From: Planctomycetota bacterium
Lineage (GTDB): Bacteria; Planctomycetota; Brocadiia; Brocadiales; Bathyanammoxibiaceae
Direction: 5' to 3'
Assembly (NCBI GenBank): GCA_016209685.1
Contig: JACQVQ010000013.1
Location: forward strand, 1 to 64,000
Length of the DNA: 64,000 nucleotides
Each line of letters begins with the position of its first letter. The stretch's first letter is position 1. Both the position numbers and the translations under genes were made by a program. Below are positions 26,509 to 34,926 of the stretch, in pieces. The notes beneath the pieces are model-generated. The model was given only the letters and a program-made list of their open reading frames with translations, was not told the DNA's origin and ran no database searches.

Positions 26509-28230
26509 TTACATCTCCTCAGGCGTCTCCATGCCCAGGAGATGGAGTCCGTTCCTCAGTACCTGTCTCGTGCAATCGGCAAGCAAGACCCTAGCCCTGG
26601 TGAGTTCCTCGTTCTTGCTTATTATCCTGTGGTGATTATAGTAACGGTTAAAGAGGCTGGCCAGCTCTATGAGGTAGTTGCAGAGGACTACAGGCTCATA
26701 GGTCTCGGCCGCTGAGACTATACTCAGGGGGAAGGATTCTAACTTCCTCACTACTAGATACTCGTCCTTCTCCTTCAGGAGACTAAAATCTACCTTGCCT
26801 TCTACCGCCCCACCGTATTTCCTTATGACACTGCAGAGCCTGGCGTGGGTGTATTGGAGGTAGGGGCCTGTCTCACCGTCAAAGTTCAGCACCTCCTTCC
26901 AGTCAAAGAGGACGTCTCGGGTGCGGCGGCTGGAGAGGTCAGCAAAGATTACCGCCCCTATGCCCACCTGCCTGGCTATCTCCTCGGCCCTGGGCAAATC
27001 TGGGTTCTTTTCCTGTATAATCCCCCTGGCCCTCTCCACGGCCTCTTTCAGCACCTCCTCAAGGAGTATGATACGACCCGCCCTGGTGGACATCTTCCCT
27101 TCCTTGAATTTTATCAGCCCAAAGTCCACGTGGACGCAGTCCTTCACCCAGGGGTAGCCCATGAGTTCAAGTACCTTAAAGAATTGCCTGAAGTGGAGCC
27201 TCTGCTCAGAGCCTACCACGTAGAGCATCCGGGAGAAACCAAATTCCCTGGCCCTGTATTCGGCCGCACAGACGTCCCGTGTGGCGTACAGGCTGGCCTC
27301 GTCCTTCTTCTTGAGGAGGCAGGGGGGCATGCCGTACTGCTCCAGGTTGACCACCAGGGCCTCCTCGCTCATAGTGGCAAGGCCGGCCTTCTTCAGCCTC
27401 TCCACGGTATCGTTGAGCATCTCGTTGTAGAAACTTTCCCCGGTGTAGTAATCAAACTTTATCCCCAGGGCATGATAGACCTTGTTAAATTCCTTGAGGC
27501 TCACCTCCTTGAAGTGTTCCCAGAGGCGGCGGGCCTCTGGGTCTCCTTCCTCAAGTGCCTTGAAGGCCAGTCGGGCCTGGTCTTCCAGGGAGGGGTCGTT
27601 TTTGGCCTCCTGATGGAACTTTACGTAGAGACCGTGTAAGGCATCCACCGGGTCTTCCTTCAGTGCCTCCTCATTTCCCCATTTCCTGTAGGCCACTATG
27701 AGTTGTCCGAACTGGGTGCCCCAGTCCCCCAGGTGGTTTATCCCTATGCAGTGGTAGCCCAGGGCCTTGTATAACCTGTAAAGGGCGTTGCCGATGACGG
27801 CACTGCGGAGGTGGTGGACGGCCAGATGTTTCGCAATATTGGGGGAGGAGTAATCTATGACCACGGTCTTGCCCTTGCCAATGATGGCGTGTCCATAGCC
27901 ATTGCCCTCCTTGTGTACCCTCTCCAGTACCCAACGGGACAGCTCGTCATGCTTGACAAAAAAGTTGAGGTAAGCCCCCTCGGCCTTTACACTGGTTATA
28001 AGCTGTAGGGGCGACCGGCCGGTCGCCCCTACCAGGGACTGGGCCAGTTCCTGGGCAATCTGGTTTGGCGGTTTATGGAGCCTTGCCTTTAAAGGATAGC
28101 AGGGGAGGGTATAATCCCCCATATCAGGGTTAGGGGGCTGGTCTATGAGGGGATATACGTCTTTCTCCTCCAGCCCGGCGTGGGCCTTCAGGTGGTGGGC
28201 GATTTCTTTAAGGAATGGGTTTTCTTTCAT
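26509..28230 (-). CDS. argS: Arginyl-tRNA synthetase, with a repeat-encoded insert
   Basis: 573 residues. Class I enzyme. The HIGH-type motif is in SPNIAKHLAVHHLRSAVIGNAL, the KMSKS-type motif is KEGKMSTRAG, and the C-terminal DALR anticodon domain ends ARVLLADCTRQVLRNGLHLLGMETPEEM. In the N-terminal domain, between the helix NQIAQELAQS and the strand KAEGAYLNFF, about ten residues (LVGATGRSPL) are encoded by the 28-bp palindrome at 28005-28032. The insert lies in the linker before a conserved strand, and the frame continues. Confidence 0.94.
   Translation of the reverse strand: MKENPFLKEIAHHLKAHAGLEEKDVYPLIDQPPNPDMGDYTLPCYPLKARLHKPPNQIAQELAQSLVGATGRSPLQLITSVKAEGAYLNFFVKHDELSRWVLERVHKEGNGYGHAIIGKGKTVVIDYSSPNIAKHLAVHHLRSAVIGNALYRLYKALGYHCIGINHLGDWGTQFGQLIVAYRKWGNEEALKEDPVDALHGLYVKFHQEAKNDPSLEDQARLAFKALEEGDPEARRLWEHFKEVSLKEFNKVYHALGIKFDYYTGESFYNEMLNDTVERLKKAGLATMSEEALVVNLEQYGMPPCLLKKKDEASLYATRDVCAAEYRAREFGFSRMLYVVGSEQRLHFRQFFKVLELMGYPWVKDCVHVDFGLIKFKEGKMSTRAGRIILLEEVLKEAVERARGIIQEKNPDLPRAEEIARQVGIGAVIFADLSSRRTRDVLFDWKEVLNFDGETGPYLQYTHARLCSVIRKYGGAVEGKVDFSLLKEKDEYLVVRKLESFPLSIVSAAETYEPVVLCNYLIELASLFNRYYNHHRIISKNEELTRARVLLADCTRQVLRNGLHLLGMETPEEM
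28005..28032. repeat. GTAGGGGC palindrome (family A) inside argS
   Basis: Identical 28-bp sequence to the copy at the pntAB-pntB junction. It is read in frame without a stop. Confidence 0.93.
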
Positions 28231-28241
28231 CTAGTAAAGTG

Positions 28242-28279
28242 GTAGGGGCATCCGCCTCAGGCGGACGACGTGCCCTTAC
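28242..28279. repeat. Composite palindrome between argS and trpS
   Basis: GTAGGGGCA end, central TCCGCCTCAGGCGGA, and a right end TGCCCTTAC. It overlaps the trpS stop region, so the last trpS codons are read through the repeat. Confidence 0.75.
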
Positions 28280-29264
28280 TTGTTGAGACCCGTAGTCCAA
28301 TAGCCTCCTTCACCTCTTGCATGGTCTTGCGGGCCATCTCCTGACAGCGTTCCGCCCCAGCCTTTAGGACCTCTACCACGTAAGCTTGGTCTTCAAAGAG
28401 GGCCAATGCCTTTTCCCTGATGGGCTTGAGTTCTTTTACAATATTGTCTGACAGGCATTTCTTGCATTCCAGGCACCCAATCCCTGCCGTCCTGCACCCA
28501 TTGGCCGACCAGTCTATCTCTTCGGGACTAGAAAAATGCTTGTGCAGGGAGTAGATGTTACAATTTTCGGGGTTTCCAGGGTCACTCCGCTTCTTGCGGT
28601 TCTCATCGGTTACGGCCACGGAGAGCTTCTTCCAGATGCCCTCCGGGGACTCGGTAAGGGATATGTAATTGTTCAGGCTCTTACTCATCTTGGTCTTACC
28701 GTCAAGGCCCATAATCCTGGGGGCCGTGGAGAGGAGTTCCTGGGGTTCGGGGAAGAGGTTGCCGTAGCGGGCGTTGAATTTCCTGGTTATCTCCCTGGCG
28801 AGTTCTATGTGCTGTACTTGATCCTCCCCTACCGGCACCACCTCCGCCTTGTAGAGCAGTATATCAGCGGCCTGCAGGATAGGGTAACTGAAGAGGCCTG
28901 CATTGATGTTTTCCCTGTGCTGGCGGGCCTTGTCCTTGAACTGGGTCATCCTCTCCAGATGGCCCAGGGGGGTAAGGGTGTGGAATATCCAGGCCAGTTC
29001 CGTGTGTTCTGGTACCTGGGACTGCAGGAAGATGATGGAACGCCTGGGGTCAAGACCTGCCGCAATGTTCACCGTGGCCACGTGGAGTATCTGCTGAGGC
29101 ATGGCCTTTGGGTCCTGGGGGACGGTGATGGCGTGATAGTCTACTATGGAAAAGATGCACTCGTAGGAGTCAAGTAGGCTTGCCCAATTCTTTATTGCCC
29201 CCAGATAGTTGCCTATATGTACCTCACCGGTGGGCTGGATTCCGCTAAAGAGACGCTTTTTCAT
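28257..29264 (-). CDS. trpS: Tryptophanyl-tRNA synthetase
   Basis: 335 residues from MKKRLFSGIQPTGEVHIGN. The start at 29264 is chosen because upstream codons read a TAGACATTAGAC repeat tract. Class I: HIGH-type GEVHIGNYLGAIKNW near the N-terminus and KMSKS in KTKMSKSLNNYI; the GEDQ motif is VPVGEDQVQHIELARE. A Cys-rich segment CRTAGIGCLECKKC (about 245-258) is the optional zinc-like site of this family. The C-terminal RVSTSKGTSSA is repeat-derived. Confidence 0.93.
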   Translation of the reverse strand: MKKRLFSGIQPTGEVHIGNYLGAIKNWASLLDSYECIFSIVDYHAITVPQDPKAMPQQILHVATVNIAAGLDPRRSIIFLQSQVPEHTELAWIFHTLTPLGHLERMTQFKDKARQHRENINAGLFSYPILQAADILLYKAEVVPVGEDQVQHIELAREITRKFNARYGNLFPEPQELLSTAPRIMGLDGKTKMSKSLNNYISLTESPEGIWKKLSVAVTDENRKKRSDPGNPENCNIYSLHKHFSSPEEIDWSANGCRTAGIGCLECKKCLSDNIVKELKPIREKALALFEDQAYVVEVLKAGAERCQEMARKTMQEVKEAIGLRVSTSKGTSSA

Positions 29265-29487
29265 TAGACCTTGGACCTTAGACATTAGACTGTAGACCAT
29301 AGACTATAGACAAAAAACCTAGAGTCTACGGCCCACAGTCCAGGCAATTCTATCAAATAAGCTCAACCTTTCAAGTACTCACACCTAGGATGGAGGGGGA
29401 GGGGCTAGATTCAGAATACAGAATTCAGAATACAGAATATTTTGAATTCTGACTACTGAATTCTGTATTCCTTCTTCTCGCTAATCC
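29265..29487. repeat. Octamer-type tracts between trpS and the old yellow enzyme gene
   Basis: Two 7-8-nt periodic tracts: TTAGACATTAGACTGTAG (29270-29345) and GAATTCAGAATACAGAAT (29406-29472). No gene is visible. Confidence 0.75.
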
Positions 29488-30597
29488 CTAATCCCTGTCC
29501 CCTAGCCCCTGTTTTTTTGCCAGTTGGGCACAGCGGATGCCTTTGGGATGCCAGCACTGATTGCAGGAGATACAGGAGGCCTTCTCAGCGAGGCCCTTTT
29601 TGAGTCTCTCCACCAAATCAGGTTCACGGATGAAGGGGCGGCTCATGGAGACCATATCGGCCTTCTTTGTGCTAATAATTGACTCCATGACCTCCCTTGA
29701 CCTGATACCCCCCACGCAGATGACGGGTACCGAAATGGCCTTTTTTATCTTCTGGGCGTTGGTAGCAAAATAGGCCTCCTTCCCTGGAGAGTCTACGTCT
29801 GAACGACAGGCACTGGGGAAAGAATCCCCTATCCCACCGCTTACCTCCACAGCATCAATACCGGCCTTACCTAACATGGAAGCAATCTTCACCGCATCTT
29901 CTATCTTTAGTCCATCCCCTATACAATCGTCAGAGTTGAGCTTTATCAGGATAGGGAACTCCTTCCCTACCTCCTTACGACACGCCTTTAGCACCTCCAG
30001 GAGTATCCTCGCACGGTTTTCTACACCCCCGCCCCATGTATCCTTCCGCTTATTAGTGAATGGGGATACGAACTGACTGAGGAGGTAGCCATGGGCGGAG
30101 TGGAGTTGAACCCCGTGGAAGCCCGCCTCCCTGGACCTCCTGGCCGCCTGGGCGAAGCAATGGATAATCTCTTTTATGTCCCCCTCCGTCATCTCCCTTG
30201 GGGTGAGCTTTGTTACAGGATAGGGGACAGGGGAAGGGGCTGTGGGACTGCCATTACACGCAGAAGGGATTGACTGCCGTCCACCATGGGCTATCTGGAG
30301 GACTATCCTGGTAGGGTAGGGCCTTAGCCTTTCTATTATTTTTTTGTAGGCTGGAACAAATTTATCGTCATATATGGCCGCCTGGGAGGTACTGCTTTTG
30401 CCGTCTGGTCTAACGTAGGCGTACCCCGTTATAATAAGCCCCACGCCGCCCCTCGCCAGGGCCTCATAGAGGTCTGCCAATCTATCCGTTACATAATCCC
30501 CCTTATCCGTAAGGCATTCATTGGTTGCAGAGCGTACGAAGCGGTTGGGTACCTGCATGGTACCAAGTCTGATGGGTTTGAAAAGCTCAGCCCGCAT
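29488..30597 (-). CDS. Old yellow enzyme family flavin oxidoreductase, single domain
   Basis: 369 residues. FMN-binding TIM barrel: LFKPIRLGTMQVPNRFVRSAT, QIAHGGRQ, GFHGVQLHSAHGYLLSQF, WGGGVENRARIL and VICVGGIRS with ADMVSMSRPFIREP. The C-terminus has CISCNQCWHPKGIRC, the [4Fe-4S] cysteines of 2,4-dienoyl-CoA-reductase/trimethylamine-dehydrogenase-type members, but the second flavin/NAD domain of those enzymes is absent. The substrate cannot be read from sequence. Residues SPVPYPVTK (about 119-127) and the end QGLGDRD are encoded by ACAGGGGACAGG-type tracts, so this gene too carries repeat-derived segments. Start ATG 30597. Confidence 0.85.
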   Translation of the reverse strand: MRAELFKPIRLGTMQVPNRFVRSATNECLTDKGDYVTDRLADLYEALARGGVGLIITGYAYVRPDGKSSTSQAAIYDDKFVPAYKKIIERLRPYPTRIVLQIAHGGRQSIPSACNGSPTAPSPVPYPVTKLTPREMTEGDIKEIIHCFAQAARRSREAGFHGVQLHSAHGYLLSQFVSPFTNKRKDTWGGGVENRARILLEVLKACRKEVGKEFPILIKLNSDDCIGDGLKIEDAVKIASMLGKAGIDAVEVSGGIGDSFPSACRSDVDSPGKEAYFATNAQKIKKAISVPVICVGGIRSREVMESIISTKKADMVSMSRPFIREPDLVERLKKGLAEKASCISCNQCWHPKGIRCAQLAKKQGLGDRD

Positions 30598-30654
30598 GGG
30601 ACTTCTGCCACCCTCAAGAGAATGACAACGGACTACGTGCTACAAAATTTTAAG

Positions 30655-30972
30655 TCACGCATTAGGGTTATAGGGAGGCTCGCCTTTATACTTTTTCTGA
30701 TTAGGCTGGGAAAAGGCCGCTTTCCCAAACAAGACGGAGGCAAATACACAATATACCAAACCACCAATAAACGGGAGCATAAATGGAAGCGTAAGAACGG
30801 CCACGTTCGTATCTGCCAGTGTCGCACACAAGACCCCGTTGAACAGTGCAAGCTCGGCAATAAAGAAATTGTAACCCTTGCTCTGCCCAACTCTTGTAAA
30901 AAAGATTAACGAGAAGAATATGACAAAGAGACCGGTTAACACAAAGACCACTATTTTCACGGACCCGAGCAT
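30655..30972 (-). CDS. Small membrane protein, unknown
   Basis: 105 residues with three predicted membrane helices (about 4-24, 34-52 and 60-82) and a polar C-terminus. AAAGGAG lies 7 nt upstream of the ATG, which supports the call. No recognised domain. Not obviously linked to its neighbours. Confidence 0.65.
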   Translation of the reverse strand: MLGSVKIVVFVLTGLFVIFFSLIFFTRVGQSKGYNFFIAELALFNGVLCATLADTNVAVLTLPFMLPFIGGLVYCVFASVLFGKAAFSQPNQKKYKGEPPYNPNA

Positions 30973-31286
30973 GGGTTCTCCTTTTTCTAAAGGACTGTAT
31001 TCTTAAACCGTAAAAGTTTACAACTAACTAGCACATCAAAGCAAGAATTTTCTCATGTATCCGTATGCGTGTCAGCAGTTAAGCAAATCCGGTTCTTACC
31101 ATCAAATACTGGTACGATGTACCCAGTTGTTGCCCTCTGGCTTCGTATCGGAATTCTTGGCCCTTGCCATCTTAATCATCTCCTCTTTATTGCCAATATA
31201 TTTGGCAAATTCCAACCACCGTGCGACACAAAAGGTCGCACGCTACAATCTCACCCCCCAGCGACACGGTCGCTGGACTCCATAAA
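30973..31286. other. Intergenic region with hairpins and a possible gene remnant
   Basis: 314 bp. On the minus strand an open frame 31215-31102 (TTG start) reads 37 residues beginning LEFAKYIGNKEEMIKMA and ending WVHRTSI; its composition looks protein-like but there is no ribosome site, and it is cut off by a GTGCGACACAAAGGTCGCAC hairpin (31222-31241). A second hairpin, CAGCGACACGGTCGCTG, is at 31259-31275. I take the frame for a decayed gene end. Confidence 0.4.
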
Positions 31287-31637
31287 CTACAAATGACACT
31301 TATCCTTACTGGGTATCAGACAGAGGATGGTGAAGGGTTCATGGCCATTGTTTTTAAACTGGTGGGCCTCTCCTCCTGGGATAAAGACTACGTTGCCGGG
31401 CCTTAGTGCCGTCTCTCCTTTTGCATTGCCTACGGCCCCATAGCCGCTGAGGATGAACAGTTCATGCTCCCAGGGGTGGCTGTGTAGTGGGGTGTGGCCC
31501 TGGGGGGCAATCTCAAAGTGTCTCATAACAAAGTTCCTGGCCCCCGTAGTCTCCTTTATCAACCAGCGGATCTTGACTCCAACGGCACCCTCAAGCCCGC
31601 CCTGGGGTTCTACCTCGGTGTAGTGTTTGATGTCCAT
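31287..31637 (-). CDS. Cupin-domain metal-binding protein
   Basis: 116 residues, one cupin barrel. Motif 1 is GHTPLHSHPWEHELFILSG (metal ligands His, His and Glu in HSHPWEHE) and motif 2 is PGNVVFIPGGEAHQFKN (last ligand His). Small single-cupin proteins of this type may bind Fe, Mn or Zn and act as isomerases, dioxygenases or sensors; nothing here fixes the reaction. Strong ribosome site AAAGGAGG. Confidence 0.85.
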   Translation of the reverse strand: MDIKHYTEVEPQGGLEGAVGVKIRWLIKETTGARNFVMRHFEIAPQGHTPLHSHPWEHELFILSGYGAVGNAKGETALRPGNVVFIPGGEAHQFKNNGHEPFTILCLIPSKDKCHL

Positions 31638-31658
31638 AAGGCACCTCCTTTTACACCA

Positions 31659-31686
31659 GTAGGGACACGTTGCAACGTGCCCCTAC
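31659..31686. repeat. GTAGGGAC palindrome (family A)
   Basis: Same inner arms (CACGTTGCAACGTG) as 4057-4084 and 45250-45277, with one mismatch in the left arm. Lies between the cupin gene and dprA and overlaps the dprA stop. Confidence 0.85.
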
Positions 31687-32639
31687 AAAAGATTAGTCAC
31701 ACATTCTTCTAGCTCCTTGAAATTAGTTAGTGGTATTGCTCCCCTCTCTAGTAAGAGTTGATTCCCCCTGGCCGTTGGGGGTGTGTTTCTGTAGCGTAGG
31801 GTAAAGATTTTTCTCCCGAGCCCCCTGGCGAATTCGGCCGTGTAGATGGCGCCGCCCCCAACCTCCGTCTCCACTACGAGGACTGCCCTGCTCAGGCAGG
31901 CTATGAGGCGGTTCCTGGACATGGCGGCCCCTACGTGCCAGCCCTCGGTAGGAAAAGAATCTGAGAGGATGAGGTAGGCATCGGTGGATTTTATGTAGGG
32001 CTTGAACTCCCCTCTCCACAAAAATCTCAATATTCCAGTGGGTAAGGCCAGTATGGTCCTGCCCCCCGCCTCCAGTGCCCCCAGATGGGCGGCCGTGTCT
32101 ATCCCCCTGGCATAACCGCTCACGATGGTGTAACCCATCTCCACCAATCTCCTGGCCGATTCCCTGGCTATCCAGAGGCCCTTCTCGGTGGGCCTTGTAG
32201 TCCCCACGATGGCCACCGCCCTCTCATCCACTTGAGGCCTTGCGGAATTTGGAATGCGGAATTGGGAATTTTTAAATTCCGCACTCCGCATTCCACACTC
32301 CGAATTCGGAATCAGGTATCTCCCCCTGGCGTAGAGGACTACAGGGGAATTTTTCATTTCTTTAAGAGGGGCAGGGTAGTCCTCCTCGCCCCGAATTATT
32401 ACACTTATACCATTTTTGTTAAGGATTTTTAATAGTCTTTTTGTATCCTCCAGGCGTCCCCTACCCTGCACTATGCCCCTGATGACAGAATCGCTGAGGC
32501 CACGTACAGAAATAAGCTCCCTCCTGGGGGCCTCCATAGCCGCCTTTGGCCCAGGGAACCTATCCAGTATGAGCCTGAAGGTGGCAGGCCCCACCCCTTC
32601 TACGCCGTGCAGGGCTATCCAGTAAAGGGGGTCATCCAT
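31683..32639 (-). CDS. dprA: DNA-processing protein DprA/Smf, with a repeat-encoded insert
   Basis: 318 residues. N-terminal helix-hairpin-helix region (GVEGVGPATFRLIL) and the DprA Rossmann fold with VAIVGTTRPTEKG, TIVSGYARGIDTAAHLGAL, AAMSRNRLIACLSRAVLVVET and SAxET-type AIYTAEFA. Binds single-stranded DNA and loads RecA during natural transformation; in non-competent bacteria its role is less clear. Residues of about 108-135 (LIPNSECGMRSAEF and following to ARPQ) are the translation of a GGAATGCGGAATT repeat tract at 32242-32316, placed exactly before the Rossmann strand. The C-terminal winged helix of longer members is absent. Confidence 0.9.
   Translation of the reverse strand: MDDPLYWIALHGVEGVGPATFRLILDRFPGPKAAMEAPRRELISVRGLSDSVIRGIVQGRGRLEDTKRLLKILNKNGISVIIRGEEDYPAPLKEMKNSPVVLYARGRYLIPNSECGMRSAEFKNSQFRIPNSARPQVDERAVAIVGTTRPTEKGLWIARESARRLVEMGYTIVSGYARGIDTAAHLGALEAGGRTILALPTGILRFLWRGEFKPYIKSTDAYLILSDSFPTEGWHVGAAMSRNRLIACLSRAVLVVETEVGGGAIYTAEFARGLGRKIFTLRYRNTPPTARGNQLLLERGAIPLTNFKELEECVTNLL
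32242..32316. repeat. GAATTCGGAATGCGG tract (family F) inside dprA
   Basis: Seven- to eight-nt periodic, partly self-complementary tract, of the same kind as intergenic tracts at 21401-21440, 29406-29472 and 38337-38360. Open in the dprA frame for its full length. Confidence 0.88.
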
Positions 32640-32839
32640 GTAACAGTACCACTCCCTACAAATACAAGGAAAAGTCTTTACCCGCCAAAGTAAAGCTGTT
32701 ACTATTCACCCTGTCATTCTGAGCGAAGCGAAGAATCTCGGCGTGGGGAACTAGACCCTTCGCTACGCTCAGGGTGACCGCTAAATTTTAGTGGTTTTGA
32801 GGTCTTATGCAATAGTTTATTGAACAGGAGAAAAAAAAC
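32640..32839. mobile_element. Intergenic region with MITE-like element (family C, 32709-32781)
   Basis: The element begins GTCATTCTGAGCGAAGCG and ends CTACGCTCAGGGTGAC; the arms pair with a few mismatches around a short loop. It lies in the divergent promoter region of dprA and tmk. Confidence 0.75.
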
Positions 32840-33514
32840 ATGCCAGGCAAACTTATCGCTATTGAGGGCATTGATGGTAGTGGAAAGACGGTGCAAGCCC
32901 ACCTGCTCCTGGAGAGGCTCACCAAGGCAGGACGCCCGGCTGAGACCATCAAGTTCCCCCGCCGTGGGGAGACCTTCTTCGGCAGGATGGTGGAGAGGTA
33001 CCTCCATGGAGAGTTTGGCAGTGCCAGAGACGTAAGCCCTTATCTGGCGGCCGTACTGTATGCAGGCGACCGCTTTGAGGAAAAGGGGAGGATAAACCAG
33101 TGGCTAGAGGACGGCAAGACCGTCATTGCCCGACGCTACGTGGACTCCAACAAGGCCCACCAGGGGGGGAAGTTTGACGACCCCAAACAGAGGGGACATT
33201 TCTTTGACTGGCTGGAGGAACTGGAGTACAAAGTCCTGGGCAACCCCCGTCCCCATCTGAGCCTGTATCTGGACGTCCCGGCCAGGGTATCCTGCGATTT
33301 GATAAAAAAGAGGCATAAGGAACTGCCGAGGGAGGAGGCACGCAAGAAAGACATCCATGAGGAGGACGTCCGCCACCTGGAGGCCGCCGAGAGGGCCTAC
33401 AAGGAGCTTGCCCAGGGCGGCGGTTGGGCCATCATCCAGTGCGTCCAGGACGGCAAGATGCTCCACGAGGGGGAGATTGCGGAGAAGGTGTGGGAGGCAG
33501 TTAAAAGACAGTAG
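32840..33514 (+). CDS. tmk: Thymidylate kinase
   Basis: 224 residues. Phosphorylates dTMP to dTDP. P-loop IEGIDGSGKTVQA, substrate motif DRFEEKGRI, ARRYVDSN (the DR[YF] motif variant) and a lid region with RHKELPREEARKKDIHE. The ATG has CAGGAG upstream. The final residues WEAVKRQ and the stop codon are part of a 30-bp sequence that also ends mazG (29 of 30 bases identical). Confidence 0.93.
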   Translation: MPGKLIAIEGIDGSGKTVQAHLLLERLTKAGRPAETIKFPRRGETFFGRMVERYLHGEFGSARDVSPYLAAVLYAGDRFEEKGRINQWLEDGKTVIARRYVDSNKAHQGGKFDDPKQRGHFFDWLEELEYKVLGNPRPHLSLYLDVPARVSCDLIKKRHKELPREEARKKDIHEEDVRHLEAAERAYKELAQGGGWAIIQCVQDGKMLHEGEIAEKVWEAVKRQ

Positions 33515-33602
33515 ACAGTAGCAAGTAGATAGTAGCTAGTAGTCAGTAGCCAGGGTTGAATTTTTCCCCCCTGGCTACTAGCTACTGGCTACTTGCTACT
33601 TG
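33489..33602. repeat. CAGTAGACAGTAG tract (family G) joining tmk and deoA ends
   Basis: Begins inside the tmk C-terminal codons, supplies its TAG stop, continues as 8-nt periodic AGTAGCAAGTAGATAG units, and after a short spacer its complement supplies the stop of the convergent phosphorylase gene. Related tracts: 18963-18996, 41983-42030, 62659-62690. Confidence 0.85.
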
Positions 33603-34901
33603 TTCCAGCGTCTCGTAAACAAGGGGTAAGGGGGTGGGTCTTTCCGTGGAAAAGCTGTAAGCACTGAGGAGGAGATTCCGAGCCTCTTCCAGGCTTGCCT
33701 TGTCTTTGTAAAAGATTTTCAGTAGGGGTTGTCCCTTCTCTACCCTATCCCCCAGTTTTGCAAGGACCTCGTAGCCTACGGACGGGTCTATCTTATCCCC
33801 AAGTCTTCTTCTGCCTGCCCCGAGGGCTATGGCGGCCTGGCCCATCTTCCGGGTATCAATGGTATTTACATAGCCATGGGTCTGTGATGTAACCACGTAT
33901 ACTTTCTTTGAAATAAGCCTATGAAAGTCCTCAAGGCATCTTAACCTGCCTCCCTGGCAGGCCACCAATTCCTTAAACTTTCTCCAGGCACTGCCATCTT
34001 CCAATGCAGACTTTAATTGTCTCCTGGCATCCTCCCTGTTCTGGCATAACCCAGCTAACCTGAGCATCTGATGTCCCAGCTCCAGGGTTAGTTCAACCAC
34101 ATCAGGGGGGCCGCCGCCATGCAGGATTTCCATGGCCTCCTGCACCTCTGTGGCATTCCCCACCATCCGCCCCAGGGGCTGGTTCATATCCGTGATAAGG
34201 GCCACAGCGGGTTTACCCATCCTCCAGGCCGTTTGTATAAGGCTCCTGGCAAGAGACCTTGCCTCCTCAAGACCCTTCATAAATGCACCGCTACCCGTCT
34301 TCACGTCCAGCACAAGGCCGTCTATCCCCTCCACAAATTTCTTGGAGAGTATGCTGGCCGTTATAAGTGGAATACTCTCCACCGTAGAGGTAACATCTCT
34401 CAGGGCATACAGTTTATTATCCACGGGGACGAGTTCTCTTGTTGGCCCAATTATTGACAGGCCCATCTTTTCAATATTACGTTTAAACTCTCTCAGGGAT
34501 AGCTGGGTCTTGAACCCGGGGATGGATTCCAGCTTGTCCAGTGTGCCCCCGGTATGCCCCAGGGACCTACCCGATATCATAGGCACCTTCACCCCAAGAC
34601 TGGCTACCAGGGGGGCCAGCACCAGACTGACCTTATCCCCCACCCCCCCTGTGCTGTGCTTATCAACCTTTGGCCCTGGGATTTCCTCTGGACGTATGAC
34701 CTCTCCAGAACGCAGCATCTCTTCAGTCAGAGAGGCCGTCTCTTCGTCGTCCATCCCACGACAGCATATCGCCATGAGGAGGGCAGACATCTGATAGTCG
34801 GGTATCTCTCCACATGTGTAGCCCTTTACGATGAAGGCTATCTCCTGGGGGCTGAGGTGTTGCCCCTCCCTCTTTTTTCTCAGGATGTCAAGAAAGTCCA
34901 T
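33582..34901 (-). CDS. deoA: Thymidine/pyrimidine-nucleoside phosphorylase
   Basis: 439 residues. Cleaves pyrimidine nucleosides with phosphate. It has the full family signature: N-terminal helical domain (IAFIVKGYTCGEIPDYQMSALL), KHSTGGVGDKVSLVLAPLVASLG, SGRSLGHTGGTLDKLESI, KLYALRDVTSTVESIPLITASILSKK (the family PROSITE region) and KTGSGAFM. The C-terminal domain carries ALGAGR. Thymidine versus broad pyrimidine specificity cannot be separated here. Its neighbourhood with tmk fits dTMP salvage and turnover. The last residues QVASSQ are repeat-encoded. Confidence 0.9.
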   Translation of the reverse strand: MDFLDILRKKREGQHLSPQEIAFIVKGYTCGEIPDYQMSALLMAICCRGMDDEETASLTEEMLRSGEVIRPEEIPGPKVDKHSTGGVGDKVSLVLAPLVASLGVKVPMISGRSLGHTGGTLDKLESIPGFKTQLSLREFKRNIEKMGLSIIGPTRELVPVDNKLYALRDVTSTVESIPLITASILSKKFVEGIDGLVLDVKTGSGAFMKGLEEARSLARSLIQTAWRMGKPAVALITDMNQPLGRMVGNATEVQEAMEILHGGGPPDVVELTLELGHQMLRLAGLCQNREDARRQLKSALEDGSAWRKFKELVACQGGRLRCLEDFHRLISKKVYVVTSQTHGYVNTIDTRKMGQAAIALGAGRRRLGDKIDPSVGYEVLAKLGDRVEKGQPLLKIFYKDKASLEEARNLLLSAYSFSTERPTPLPLVYETLEQVASSQ

Positions 34902-34926
34902 GCCTCTTTACTCCCCACTCCCTGGG

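Noticed and set aside
26845-27639. 264-codon plus-strand ORF opposite argS
   Set aside because: Shadow of argS; no ribosome site, and composition follows the third-position bias of the real gene.
31055-31285. 76-codon plus-strand ORF in the gap before the cupin gene
   Set aside because: No ribosome site; runs through two hairpins and the reverse of a likely gene remnant.
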